Shown: positions 1-9,047, counted from the first letter of the stretch. The stretch is DNA of 15,747 nt from Bryobacterales bacterium (GCA_003142355.1 PLMF01000189.1:22187-37933), one strand, 5' to 3'. The notes: a model not told the origin generated them from the letters alone. Program-made: numbers and translations.

Positions 1-265
1 TGCGGATCATGCGCGCGGGAATGCGGGAATTATAGTAGCCGCGCGCCTGTTGCACCGCTCGGTCCCGCTGGACGCGGGCGGAGATCTCGGCCGAGCATTC
101 GCCCGTTGAGTTGCCGCGCAGCTCCTGGTAGGGCACCGCGGGAACTTCGACGTGAATGTCGATCCGGTCCAGAAGCGGACCGCTGATCTTGCCGAGATAT
201 TGCTGGATCTGCCCGGGCGTGCAGCGGCATTCCCTGGTGGCGTCTCCCCAAAAGCCGCAGCGGCA
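1..265 (-). pseudogene. comM: Displaced 3' fragment of a comM/yifB gene (runs off the window edge)
   Basis: The minus strand encodes the post-Walker-B segment of a ComM/YifB AAA+ protein. It begins at the CRCGFWGD cysteine motif, runs through the conserved [15 protein letters not shown] stretch and leaves the window at the equivalent of residue 440. It aligns without gaps to 7687-7951 inside the intact comM, with 16 mismatches by eye (about 94% identity), and the reading frame is kept throughout. Homology stops abruptly at 265/266, which corresponds to codon 353 of the intact gene. Bases 266-473 hold nothing I recognise, so Walker A, Walker B and the whole N-terminal half are missing on this side. 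It cannot make a working ATPase. Whether the rest of the 3' end lies further left cannot be seen. Recent duplication or an insertion scar are both possible. Confidence 0.85.
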
Positions 266-473
266 TGCGTGCAGACAACAACTGCAACTTGAGCATGAAT
301 CCAGAGTGCCGGATTGGATCGCGACCGGTCCAGCAATATCGGCCTGTCTGGGAATGCCCAACATTGGAGGCTAACACAGCGCAGCACGTGGGGCCCAAGC
401 GTCAGGCCAAAATAGGCGCAGACAAAAGTGGAGCAGGCGGCTCAATCCAGAAACCGTCAACCCCGGCCGTGCC

Positions 474-2084
474 TTAACGGACCGCGACCAGTTCGATGCC
501 CTCTTTCCGCCCCAGGTTGCGGGAATACTTCTTCTCCGCGACACTGTTCCAATGTTCGTGTGCGCCGAGGCTTCCGAGGACGGTCCCCTTGTTTTCCGGA
601 TCGTATTTGGTTCCTGAGGGCGGATGGTCCGCCAAGGCCGCTTCGTGCATGTAATTGTCCACGTTTCCATTGAAGCTGGGGTTGCCGTTAGTCAGGTGGG
701 GCTCACTGCGGATCAGGTCGTAACCCACCGAGTCCAGCGCCACTGGGTCCTGCGACATCAGCATGCCGGAGAACCAACGGTCGTTCAGGGTGGACCACTT
801 CACCACGGGACGGACCTGATTGTACGAAGTGTATAGCCCGTCGGCGAAGAACAGGATCGTCTTGCCGCCCAATTGCCTGTGCCCCAGCAGGGCCGGGAGG
901 CTGTGCGATTCCCCCATCTTATTGGGTGTCGGGTAATCCCAGATTGCGAACGCGTGCAGAAATGAGGGTTTGAAGATCTTCAGTTCCGTGTCGAACACCG
1001 ACCCGTAGTAATTCTTGGCTGAAAGAGTTACGCCGAACACGCGGTGCGGGCGAATGAGAGCGTAACTGATCAGGTAAGTGGCGTCCGTGTGGGACTGAGG
1101 AAGATACATGACGCCTTTCTTGCCCGCGGGCATGTCGAAATAGATGGGGGCGTTCAAATCGGGCGCCGGTTTGACCCGTTGCGGGGCTGGTTCGCCCAAT
1201 TGTCCCTCGAAGGTCACCTGCTGAAAGGCGGAGTTCGACCGGACCTTGCTGTAAATCGGGTTGCCGATGTTGCGGGAGGGGTCCGACAATATGATCCGAT
1301 CGGCGGGCACGCCGGCCACTTCGGTCAACTGCCGGACGAGCGTGTAAACCACGTGCGGAGTAGGATATCCGTTATTGCTCCAGGGTGTGCCCTCGTCGGC
1401 GTTGCAGTTGAGTTTAACTAGAACCTTCTCGCCCTTCTGGTACCCGTGATCGCCGCGGCCTGCGGTCTTGTTGTAATAGCGGAAGAGCCCGTCCCATGCC
1501 TGCCGGTCGGAAGGTGCGCCGGTAAGCGCCTGGAGGCTGCGCGAGAACATTTTCTCCACCTCTGGCTGGCTGACGTTTTTCTCCTCCCACCAATTGCCCG
1601 TCTGGCCGTCCCACAGCGTGGCAGCGAAGTCCTGGGCCCAGACTACCCGGCCCGGATTCATCCCTCTCGCCTGTCCTATAGGGTGATTGGGCCCTTCCGC
1701 GGGCGTGAGCACCTGGGCGATTTTTTCCGTCGTCGGAGGCTGGCTGAGACCGAGTTGATCATGCGCCACCGTCCCCAGTACGACCACAACGGCCACTGCC
1801 GCCGCCTGGCCCACCCGCCGCCGCAGAAACCGGAAGCCGGCGCAGGTCGCCAGCAGGCTGGCCGCATATGCCAGGAACCCGGCGCCTAAACCCGCCGCCA
1901 CCTTCTGGCAGGGGTATTCGGCCCGGCTGGGTTTGGGGATTACGCGCAGCAGGAACCACCCGGTGGCCAGGAGTCCCAGCACTGGAAACAGCGCCCGCGT
2001 AACAGGCGTGTCGTACCGGATACCGACGATACCGCCCGACCGGGGACAGCGTTCAAAGAATTGATCGAGGATCTTGTTGGGCAT
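474..2084 (-). CDS. DUF362 domain protein with N-terminal membrane segments
   Basis: A 536-residue protein. From the chosen ATG it has hydrophobic stretches at about 31-48, 62-84 and 92-108, so it is probably anchored in the inner membrane. A large domain of DUF362 type follows from about 218 to 480, recognisable by KVLVKLNCNADEGTPWSNNG, the PTPHVVYTLVRQL helix and the ILSDPSR strand. DUF362 proteins have no settled reaction; some carry ferredoxin-type cysteine clusters, but none is seen here. The upstream in-frame TTG at 2123 was rejected because MPNKILDQFFERCP looks like a natural start and the TTG has no better ribosome site. The Shine-Dalgarno signal at 2084 is itself weak. The gene is transcribed divergently from the receptor at 2388. 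The family call is firm; the function is unknown. Confidence 0.85.
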   Translation of the reverse strand: MPNKILDQFFERCPRSGGIVGIRYDTPVTRALFPVLGLLATGWFLLRVIPKPSRAEYPCQKVAAGLGAGFLAYAASLLATCAGFRFLRRRVGQAAAVAVVVVLGTVAHDQLGLSQPPTTEKIAQVLTPAEGPNHPIGQARGMNPGRVVWAQDFAATLWDGQTGNWWEEKNVSQPEVEKMFSRSLQALTGAPSDRQAWDGLFRYYNKTAGRGDHGYQKGEKVLVKLNCNADEGTPWSNNGYPTPHVVYTLVRQLTEVAGVPADRIILSDPSRNIGNPIYSKVRSNSAFQQVTFEGQLGEPAPQRVKPAPDLNAPIYFDMPAGKKGVMYLPQSHTDATYLISYALIRPHRVFGVTLSAKNYYGSVFDTELKIFKPSFLHAFAIWDYPTPNKMGESHSLPALLGHRQLGGKTILFFADGLYTSYNQVRPVVKWSTLNDRWFSGMLMSQDPVALDSVGYDLIRSEPHLTNGNPSFNGNVDNYMHEAALADHPPSGTKYDPENKGTVLGSLGAHEHWNSVAEKKYSRNLGRKEGIELVAVR

Positions 2085-2387
2085 AGGAAAACCGGGGTTA
2101 CGTTCAATCCCAATTCCTGACAATAAGGCCTGGAATACCGGGCACCAACAATGGTATCAGACGCTAGACATCCGGCCAACTCGACGATTCGGTTCGGGCG
2201 CTGATATGGGCGCGCAGTTCTCGCCACGTCGAACGTGTTGCGCTCCGGTGCCGAAAGTACAGGGGCGGCAAAATGGAAAAAACGATCCAAATCTGGCGCT
2301 TGGATGTACAATCGAGGGTGACCAGAAAGCCAAAAGAGACATCCTAGTCAAAATGACGCCGGGTGGGGCGTCCAGGAGAAACTCGAG
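2085..2387. promoter_or_regulatory. Divergent intergenic region with candidate operator and -10 box
   Basis: This gap must hold the promoters for both the DUF362 gene (leftward) and the TonB-dependent receptor (rightward). On the plus strand a TACAAT box (2307-2312) lies directly after a 6-base inverted repeat, ATCCAA (2285-2290) and TTGGAT (2300-2305) with a 9-base spacer. This could be an operator sitting where the -35/spacer region would be. No good -35 hexamer accompanies the box, so the promoter call is weak. A clear Shine-Dalgarno sequence, AGGAGA at 2374-2379, precedes the receptor ATG. No convincing promoter was found for the leftward gene. Confidence 0.3.
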
Positions 2388-5300
2388 ATGAGAACCACAA
2401 GGGGCTCACTGTTCGTGCGCTTGATTCTGTTGGCGGCCGTTCTTGTTATGCGGCTGCCGGGGCAAGGCGACCGGGGCGTGCTTACGGGAACCGTAAGGGA
2501 CGCCAGTGCGGCGGTTGTGCCGGGCGCCCAGGTGACGGTCATTCACAACGATACAAACGTCACATATAAAGCGACTTCGAGCACCTCGGGCGATTTCACC
2601 GTCCCCTCGCTGCCGGTTGGCGCCTATGAGGTGAGGGTCGAAAGCCAGGGCTTCAAGACGCACGTTCGCGATCACGTCGTGCTGACTGCCGGCGGTACCG
2701 TGCGCGTGGACGTCGCGCTCGAGCTGGGAACGACCCAGCAGACAGTCGAGGTTACCGCCACCGCGCAGTTGTTGCAGGCTGACACGGCCAGCGTGGCCAC
2801 GGCTGTATCGAACACGCTGGTGGACGGGCTGCCGGTGGTGGTAAACGGCGCCTCGCGCAGTCCCTTCGACCTGGCGGCCACCGCGCCCGAAGTAAACACG
2901 TCGGGAGGCGGCTTCCGCATCGCCGGCGGCGGAAACACCTGGGGCATGACGCTCGATGGCACCTCCATCACTGGCGACAAGCTCGGCAGCGACCAGGCTG
3001 CTGCCGCGATGAACAGCCCCTCGGTCGAGGCCCTCACGGAATTCACCGTCGAGGCCGCCGGTTTCAAGGCGGAAACGGGACATGCCTCGGGCGGAACTGC
3101 GAGCTTCGTTTCCAAGTCGGGCACCAACAAGTTGCACGGGAGCGGATTCGAGTTCCTGCGCAACCAGGACCTGGACGCGCGCGGCTTCTTTGCGGCCACC
3201 AAAGCCGTTTACAAGCAGAACAACTTCGGAGCCACCGCGGGTGGGCCGGTGTCGATTCCCAAGCTGTACAACGGCAAGGATAAGACGTTCTTCTTTGTCT
3301 CGTACGAGGGCTTCCGCAACCGGGTCGGCGCCACTCCGACACCCCTAAGCGTGCCGCCGCCGGAGTTCTACACCGGCGATCTGCACAACTGGGTGGACGC
3401 GAGCAACAAGATGTACGTGGTCTATGACCCGAGCACGCAACGGCTGGTTAACGGCTCGTACGTCAGGGACCCCTTCCCGAACAACACCATTCCGCAGGAC
3501 CGCATCGATCCGGTGGCCAAGCCCATTCTTACTTACGTATCGAGCATCCTGAAGCCGAACGTTCCGAACCTCGTGCCCGGCACCTCGGCCTACGTGCGGA
3601 ACAACTACATTTCCACAGGCACTACGATTAATCCCAGCGATAAGGGCAGCTTCAAAATCGACCAGACGTTGAGCTCGAAGCACCACATCTCATTTCTGTT
3701 CAATCACTATAAGGATCAACTCCTGTTCGGCCAGAATGGGCCCCCGGGCCTGCCCGCGCCCCTCAGCGGGTCTCCAGGCTACAACCAGGCGAACGTCTAC
3801 CGTGGGAGTTGGGACTACGCCATCTCGCCGACCTTTCTGAACCGCTTCTATGGCGGCTTCAACGACTGGCGGGAAGACCATGGGGCGCCCGGGACAGAAA
3901 CAGGGGCGCCGATGGCCGAGGGCCTAGCCACCATCCCCGAGGGAACGTGGAAAGGGAAGGGCATTTGCATCCCCAATTATCCCTACTGCTCCAGCATCTT
4001 TCCCGCAGTCGGCTTTGGCAACGAGTTCACTACCTGGGGCACGAGTGGCCCGAACGGATCGGACCGCCTGGTGTTCGAAGTCAGGAACGACATGACCAAG
4101 ATCACCGGTCCCCACACGTTTAAGTGGGGCTATTTTTATAACCAGAGTAACTACGACGGCTTCGGAGTACAGAACATCGCGGGCAACGTCGGCTTCAGCC
4201 GCCTCGGCACCTCGATCCCACTGAACACCAGCCAGGCCACGGGAGGCGGGAGCGGCTTCGGGTCATTCCTCCTGGGTTACGTGAACAACTACTCTCTGGA
4301 CACCCCGCGATACCTTTCCACCTGGTACCGCAGTCACCAGATGTTCTTCCAGGACGACTGGCACGTCTCGCGGCGCCTGACGCTGAATATCGGGCTGCGA
4401 TATGAGATGAATGTTGCGCCGATTTCGGGAGACGACCGGTTGAGCGAGTTGGATCTGACCCTGCCGAACCCCGGCGCGGGCGGACTTCTGGGCGCCATCA
4501 AATTCGCCGGGTCCGGCCCCGGCAGGGTGGGCACCCGTGCGCTGATTGACAATTGGTGGGGCGGCGTTGGGCCGCGGCTCAGTTTCGCCTATTCCTTGAG
4601 CAGCAAGACCACCATACGGGGCGCCGCCACCCGCAGTTTCGGACCTCTGGTGGGAAACGGGTCGTCATCGCATAATCTTGGTTTCGCCGTGCGGCTCGCC
4701 GTCAGCGATCAGAGCCAGGGTTTGAACCCGATGTGGTCTCTGAAGAACGGCGCTCCGGCATGGACCCCGCCGCCTACGATCGATCCCTCGATCGGCAACG
4801 GCCAGAATCCCCCCTTTTACAACGGGGACAGTGCGGACACGAGTAGCAGCGAGCTTACCTACGCGTTCAACATCCAACGCCAGCTCACCGGCAGCTCGGT
4901 AGTCGAGATCGGCTACCTGGCCACGCTGGCCAGTGACATCACGTCAAACTTCCTCGCCCTCAATCAGCTCCACTATCGGAGCCTGCCCGCAAATCTGAGC
5001 CCGTTCACCGCGGCGGGCCGCACCCTGCTGAACTCGCAAGTCGGCTCGGCCGCCGCTAACGCCGCCGGGATCGTGGCGCCCTGGTCGGGATTCAACGCAC
5101 TCTGGGGGACGGGAGCGACTGTAGGTCAATCTCTCAGGCCCTACCCGCAGTTCTCGACGATCAACACGCTGGACGGCGGAGGCGACCGGATCGGCCATTC
5201 AACCTATCACTCGATGACGGTGAAGTTCTCGAAACGGTACTCGTCGGGCCTGACGCTGCAAGCCTCCTATGTCCTTTCGAAGCTGCTGACCGACACAGAC

Positions 5301-5954
5301 CTGACCGCCGGCGCGACGGGCGCCGTCGCTGGCTCGTTCGACACTTACAACTACAGGCTCCTCAAATCGATATCCGGTTACGACCAGACGCACCTCGTGA
5401 AGCTGACCTACGTGTACGAGCTGCCCTTCGGCCAGGGTAAGAGGTTCCTGAGCAACAAGAGTATCGTCTCCGCGATCGTTGGCGGCTGGCGTTTCTCCGG
5501 TATTCAAAATTATGGCAGTGGGACGCCCCTGGCCCTCGCCACAACCATTAGCTTTCCGATCTTCGATACCACCAACCTGCCGAACGCCCCCACTTACGAT
5601 GGCTGGCGCGGGTCCATTGCGGGAAGCAAGTTCGACCCCAATGTGGACAAGTTCCTCCAGCCGGCTTCGTACTTCGGCACACAGCCCACAGACGCGCTTG
5701 GCAACATGACCCGGTACAATCCGAAGCTCCGCAGCATGCCGGGCTATTCGGAGAACATCTCCCTGGCCAGGACCATCAAGATTCACGAGGAATCGCGCGT
5801 GGAGTTTCGTTGCGAGTCGTTCAACCTTTTGAATCGGACCACCTTCGGCCCCTTGACCAGCGCCAACACGCTCCAGAACGCCAACTTCGGTTTGTGGCGC
5901 AACCAGACCAACACGCAACGCCGCATTCAACTGGCTCTTAAGCTGTACTGGTAA
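2388..5954 (+). CDS. TonB-dependent receptor, Oar-like, with carboxypeptidase-regulatory-like domain
   Basis: A 1188-residue outer-membrane protein. It has a Sec signal peptide (about 1-26, hydrophobic RLILLAAVLVM). A carboxypeptidase-regulatory-like beta-sandwich covers about 29-115 (GVLTGTVRDASAAVVPGAQV, then SGDFTVPSLPVGAYEVRVES). A plug domain follows (LDGTSITGDK, FKAETGHASGGTASFVSKSG, NKLHGSGFEFLRNQDLDARG), and then a long beta-barrel ending in RRIQLALKLYW with the terminal aromatic residue needed for Bam recognition. Such receptors take up glycans, oligosaccharides or other large substrates across the outer membrane using TonB energy. The substrate cannot be read from sequence. The plug lacks the LPLNGRN motif of the second receptor here, so the two belong to different subgroups. 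The ATG at 2388 has AGGAGA 8 bases upstream. The downstream enolase-superfamily gene starts 34 bases later, so co-transcription is likely. Confidence 0.93.
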   Translation: MRTTRGSLFVRLILLAAVLVMRLPGQGDRGVLTGTVRDASAAVVPGAQVTVIHNDTNVTYKATSSTSGDFTVPSLPVGAYEVRVESQGFKTHVRDHVVLTAGGTVRVDVALELGTTQQTVEVTATAQLLQADTASVATAVSNTLVDGLPVVVNGASRSPFDLAATAPEVNTSGGGFRIAGGGNTWGMTLDGTSITGDKLGSDQAAAAMNSPSVEALTEFTVEAAGFKAETGHASGGTASFVSKSGTNKLHGSGFEFLRNQDLDARGFFAATKAVYKQNNFGATAGGPVSIPKLYNGKDKTFFFVSYEGFRNRVGATPTPLSVPPPEFYTGDLHNWVDASNKMYVVYDPSTQRLVNGSYVRDPFPNNTIPQDRIDPVAKPILTYVSSILKPNVPNLVPGTSAYVRNNYISTGTTINPSDKGSFKIDQTLSSKHHISFLFNHYKDQLLFGQNGPPGLPAPLSGSPGYNQANVYRGSWDYAISPTFLNRFYGGFNDWREDHGAPGTETGAPMAEGLATIPEGTWKGKGICIPNYPYCSSIFPAVGFGNEFTTWGTSGPNGSDRLVFEVRNDMTKITGPHTFKWGYFYNQSNYDGFGVQNIAGNVGFSRLGTSIPLNTSQATGGGSGFGSFLLGYVNNYSLDTPRYLSTWYRSHQMFFQDDWHVSRRLTLNIGLRYEMNVAPISGDDRLSELDLTLPNPGAGGLLGAIKFAGSGPGRVGTRALIDNWWGGVGPRLSFAYSLSSKTTIRGAATRSFGPLVGNGSSSHNLGFAVRLAVSDQSQGLNPMWSLKNGAPAWTPPPTIDPSIGNGQNPPFYNGDSADTSSSELTYAFNIQRQLTGSSVVEIGYLATLASDITSNFLALNQLHYRSLPANLSPFTAAGRTLLNSQVGSAAANAAGIVAPWSGFNALWGTGATVGQSLRPYPQFSTINTLDGGGDRIGHSTYHSMTVKFSKRYSSGLTLQASYVLSKLLTDTDLTAGATGAVAGSFDTYNYRLLKSISGYDQTHLVKLTYVYELPFGQGKRFLSNKSIVSAIVGGWRFSGIQNYGSGTPLALATTISFPIFDTTNLPNAPTYDGWRGSIAGSKFDPNVDKFLQPASYFGTQPTDALGNMTRYNPKLRSMPGYSENISLARTIKIHEESRVEFRCESFNLLNRTTFGPLTSANTLQNANFGLWRNQTNTQRRIQLALKLYW

Positions 5955-5988
5955 GTTGAAGTGCGAGAACTCAGGAGAGAATGACACT

Positions 5989-7236
5989 ATGAACCGGCGC
6001 ACTTTTCTCGGCGGTCTCGGCGGAGCCGCACTGGCTTATAACGAGTTTCTGGCGAGCGCCCGGGCACAGGGCACTTCGGCCGCGCCCAACCTCAAGATCC
6101 GCGAAATTCGCGCGGTCCGCTTGCGCGACGGCTTCAACAACCGCTTCGTGCGCGTCTACACCGAGCAAGGACTGACCGGAACCGGCGAGTTTATGGATAC
6201 GCTCGGCGCCGAGTACATCGTCAACAACAACATTTCGCCCGCCCTCGCCGGCCGCGACCCGCTCGATATCGAGGGCATCCTCTTCAATCTCTGGGGTAAC
6301 CGGCTACCGGGCGGATCGCCCAGCGCGGTGTTCGTCCGCGGAATGGGCGGACCCTATCTCACCGCCATCAGCGGCGTGGAAATGGCGCTGTGGGACCTGG
6401 CCGGAAAAGCCTTGGGCGTTCCCGTGTACCGCCTGATGGGCGGTCGCGTCCGGCAGAGGGTGCCGGTCTATCTTCACGCCACCGACGCGGCGGACGCCAA
6501 GAACCTGATCGCGGAGACCAAGGTCAAGGGGCTCAAGCTGGGCATCGATTACAAACCCTGGGACTCGACGCTCAAAAAGGGGATCGAGCCGGAAAAGTCG
6601 TGGAACTTGCACCTAAATAATCCGCAGACCGACGACATCGTGGCGTTGGTCGCATCCGTCCGCGAGGCTGTGGGCCGCGACTACGACCTGATGCTGGAGT
6701 GCCATACACGATTCGACACCGAATCGGCCATCCAGCTCTGCCACTTACTGGAGCCGTACCGGTTGACCTGGGTAGAGGAGCCCATACCTAGCGACAACGC
6801 CGACGCGATGGCGAAGATCCGGTCACAAACGCGCGTCCCCATCGCGGCCGGAGAGAACATCTACACCCGATGGGGGTACCGGCCGTTCCTCGAAAAACAG
6901 GCCCTGAGCGTTATCCAGCCCGACATGTGCAAGACGGGAGGGTTGCTGGAAGGCCGCAAGATCGCGGCGCTGGCCGAGATGTACTTCGTGCCCGTGGCCC
7001 CGCACGGCGTGGCTTCCCCGCTCGCCACCATGGCCTATGCTCATGTGTGCACGGCGATACCGAACTTGCTGATGCTGGAATGGACCCACTACCTGAACAA
7101 GAACTTCACGACCCTGACAGACACGGTAACGCTGAGCGACGGCGACCTCGTTCCAACTACCAAGCCCGGCATCGGCGTGGCCCTCAATGACGACGCCGTA
7201 AAGGAGCGGACCGACACCGGCTTCCGGCCGCTCTAA
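5989..7236 (+). CDS. Mandelate racemase/muconate lactonizing family enzyme, exported, likely sugar-acid dehydratase
   Basis: A 415-residue enolase-superfamily protein. It opens with a Tat-type leader (RRTFLGG at 3-9, then AALAYNEFLASARAQG), so it is probably periplasmic, unlike most cytoplasmic relatives. An N-terminal capping domain (about 35-150) precedes the TIM barrel. Probable Mg ligands are E237 (LMLECH), E263 or E264 (WVEEP) and E289 (AAGENIYTRWGY). H339 in VAPHG and H239 in ECH are candidate catalytic bases, D312 lies in QPDMCKTGG, and K182 or K184 lies in KVKGLKLG. The GENIYTRWGY and APH signatures resemble galactonate/mannonate dehydratase relatives more than true mandelate racemase, so acid-sugar dehydration is the best guess. 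The ATG at 5989 was chosen over the upstream in-frame TTG because of AGGAGA at 5973-5978 and the twin-arginine leader. It follows the receptor at 34 bases, suggesting one uptake and breakdown unit. Confidence 0.88.
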   Translation: MNRRTFLGGLGGAALAYNEFLASARAQGTSAAPNLKIREIRAVRLRDGFNNRFVRVYTEQGLTGTGEFMDTLGAEYIVNNNISPALAGRDPLDIEGILFNLWGNRLPGGSPSAVFVRGMGGPYLTAISGVEMALWDLAGKALGVPVYRLMGGRVRQRVPVYLHATDAADAKNLIAETKVKGLKLGIDYKPWDSTLKKGIEPEKSWNLHLNNPQTDDIVALVASVREAVGRDYDLMLECHTRFDTESAIQLCHLLEPYRLTWVEEPIPSDNADAMAKIRSQTRVPIAAGENIYTRWGYRPFLEKQALSVIQPDMCKTGGLLEGRKIAALAEMYFVPVAPHGVASPLATMAYAHVCTAIPNLLMLEWTHYLNKNFTTLTDTVTLSDGDLVPTTKPGIGVALNDDAVKERTDTGFRPL

Positions 7237-7314
7237 GCCGCATGCCGCCAAGGCCGCGGCTGCGCGGGTGATCGAAACGGCTGTCGCTGCGCAGCCCGCC
7301 GCAACGCCGGGCCA

Positions 7315-7476
7315 GTGCTCGACAAGAAGTACCTCGTCGTGTGCCACGATCCCGCCCGCAAGATCCCCGTCTGGTTGGTTACGCATTGGCCCAAGGGGAG
7401 AAACCAGGGGACGCTCACCTCGTTTCCCGATCCGATGCGCTTTGTCCGACCGTGCGCAGCCACGCTCACTGCCTAA
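7315..7476 (+). pseudogene. Possible relic of a DNA/RNA non-specific endonuclease (NUC family)
   Basis: This open stretch reads LDKKYLVVCHDPARKIPVWL, then a degraded part with SFPDPMRFVRPCAATL, and stops at TAA 7474-7476. The first part fits the strand pair before the active site in NUC-type nucleases (a YxxxYDxxRxxPxWVAY-like pattern). The second loosely fits the following FxPDPxL...RAxL segment. The stop comes before the DRGH catalytic motif, and no start or signal peptide is visible upstream; the frame simply continues from the stop codon of the enzyme at 5989. If the match is real, this is a non-functional remnant. It lies in the 250-base convergent gap between the enolase-superfamily gene and comM. 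The identification rests on pattern memory alone. Confidence 0.4.
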
Positions 7477-7486
7477 CATGAGCCGG

Positions 7487-9007
7487 TCAGCTCCAGTAAT
7501 TGCGGTCCAGGCTGCGATACTGCACCGCTTCCGCAACGTGCTTGGCCAAGACGCCTTCCAATCCGCCCAAATCGGCGATGGTGCGCGCCACCTTCAGTAT
7601 GCGATCGTGTGCGCGAGCGGAAAGGCCCATGCGGCGGACCGCCATTTCCAGCGTGCGCTCGCCGGCATCGTCGAGCGCGCAAATTTTGCGGATCATGCGC
7701 GCGGGAATGAGGGAATTATAGTAACCACGCGCCTGTTGCACCCGTCGTGCCCTCTGGACGCGGGCCGAAATCTCGGCCGAACATTCGCCCGTTGAGTTGC
7801 CGCGCAGTTCCTGGTAGGGTACCGCGGGAACTTCGACGTGAATGTCGATGCGGTCCAGAAGCGGACCGCTGATCTTGCCGAGATATTGCTGGATCTGCCC
7901 GGGCGTGCAGCGGCATTCCCTGGTAGCGTCACCCCAAAAGCCGCAGCGGCAGGGGTTCATGGCCGAAACCAGCATGAAACGGGACGGGAAGCGGAGCGTC
8001 ATGCTGGAGCGCGCGATGGTCACCGAGCCGTCTTCAAGCGGCTGGCGGAGCATTTCCAGCACATCCCTGGGGAACTCCGGGAACTCGTCCAGAAAGAGCA
8101 CTCCGTTGTGGGCCAGGCTGACCTCGCCGGGCCGCGCCATGCCGGCGCCGCCGCCAATCAGGCCGGCATCGGAAATGGTGTGATGCGGGGCGCGGAAGGG
8201 CCGTTCGCGCAACAGTCCGGTGTTGCTGCCCAACTGACCCGCGACGCTGTGGACCTTGGTGGTCTCAATGGCCTCTTCGAAGGTAAGCGGCGGCAGAATG
8301 CCGGCCAGCCGCCTGGCCAGCATGGTCTTGCCGGAGCCCGGCGGGCCGATCAGCAGCACGTTGTGCGAACCCGCGGCGGCCACTTCGAGCGCTCGCTTGG
8401 CCATGGTCTGTCCGCGAACATCGCGGAAATCCGGCGCGGCGGCAGGCTCCGCCTGGTGGCCGGCGCCGTCGGGAGTGGCGGGCGCGAATTCCTCGGGGCG
8501 CGCCAGCAGGGCGACGACCTCGGCCAGATGGCGCATACCGTACACAGCGACGCCTTCGACGACGGCTGCTTCGGCGGCATTCTCGGCCGGCAGGATCAGG
8601 TTGGCGATGCCTTCCTCGCGCGCGCAGACCGCGATCGAGAGGGCCCCACGCACCGGACGGATGGTGCCGTCGAGCGAGAGCTCGCCCACCAGGATGTGGC
8701 GGTCGAGCCCGCGAACCACGCCCATCGCGCCCAGGATGCCGAGCGCCACCGGCAGATCGAAACCGCCGCCTTCCTTGCGGATATTGGCGGGCGCAAGGTT
8801 AATCGTAATCTGTTTATTGGGATAGCCGAAACCGGAATTGATGAGGGCCGACTTGATGCGCTCGCGGCTTTCCCGTACAGCGGTATCGGGCATGCCGACC
8901 ATCACGGAATCGCGCGCCGAGCCGGACGAGAACATGTCGACTTCGACATCGATCAGGTGCGCATCGATGCCGTAAACGGCGGCGCTGCGCGTCTTGAACA
9001 GCGCCAT
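7487..9007 (-). CDS. comM: ComM/YifB family Mg-chelatase-like AAA+ ATPase
   Basis: A 506-residue, full-length ComM/YifB protein. The N-terminal Lon-protease-like ChlI domain (about 1-165) includes [20 protein letters not shown] and [15 protein letters not shown]. The AAA+ core has Walker A GPPGSGKT (221-228), [16 protein letters not shown] (272-287) and Walker B GVLFLDEF (302-309). Four cysteines in CRC-x9-CRC spacing (353, 355, 365, 367) follow, then [12 protein letters not shown]. The C-terminal chelatase domain includes [18 protein letters not shown]. In naturally competent bacteria ComM is a hexameric helicase that helps integrate incoming DNA by branch migration; its role in non-competent species is open. 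The ATG at 9007 matches the E. coli YifB start better than the GTG at 9067, which lies inside a terminator. A second, truncated copy of residues 353-440 lies at 1-265. Confidence 0.95.
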   Translation of the reverse strand: MALFKTRSAAVYGIDAHLIDVEVDMFSSGSARDSVMVGMPDTAVRESRERIKSALINSGFGYPNKQITINLAPANIRKEGGGFDLPVALGILGAMGVVRGLDRHILVGELSLDGTIRPVRGALSIAVCAREEGIANLILPAENAAEAAVVEGVAVYGMRHLAEVVALLARPEEFAPATPDGAGHQAEPAAAPDFRDVRGQTMAKRALEVAAAGSHNVLLIGPPGSGKTMLARRLAGILPPLTFEEAIETTKVHSVAGQLGSNTGLLRERPFRAPHHTISDAGLIGGGAGMARPGEVSLAHNGVLFLDEFPEFPRDVLEMLRQPLEDGSVTIARSSMTLRFPSRFMLVSAMNPCRCGFWGDATRECRCTPGQIQQYLGKISGPLLDRIDIHVEVPAVPYQELRGNSTGECSAEISARVQRARRVQQARGYYNSLIPARMIRKICALDDAGERTLEMAVRRMGLSARAHDRILKVARTIADLGGLEGVLAKHVAEAVQYRSLDRNYWS

Positions 9008-9019
9008 GGATGGGCTCTT

Positions 9020-9032
9020 AGACTGTAGTATA
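9020..9032 (-). promoter_or_regulatory. Candidate -10 box for comM
   Basis: TATACT (plus-strand 9027-9032, read on the minus strand) would start transcription near 9020, about 13 nt before the comM ATG. There is no good -35 hexamer at the right distance, because that position falls in the terminator hairpin. The terminator just upstream suggests that comM does need its own promoter. Confidence 0.35.
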
Positions 9033-9047
9033 GGCGATTGCGGCGCG

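Noticed and set aside
266..473. Search for an integrase, transposase end or att site next to the comM fragment
   Set aside because: No recombinase motif, target duplication or terminal inverted repeat could be recognised in these 208 bases.
7838..9028. Plus-strand open frame of 396 codons opposite comM
   Set aside because: Antisense shadow of comM; its product is low-complexity His/Gly/Arg-rich sequence.
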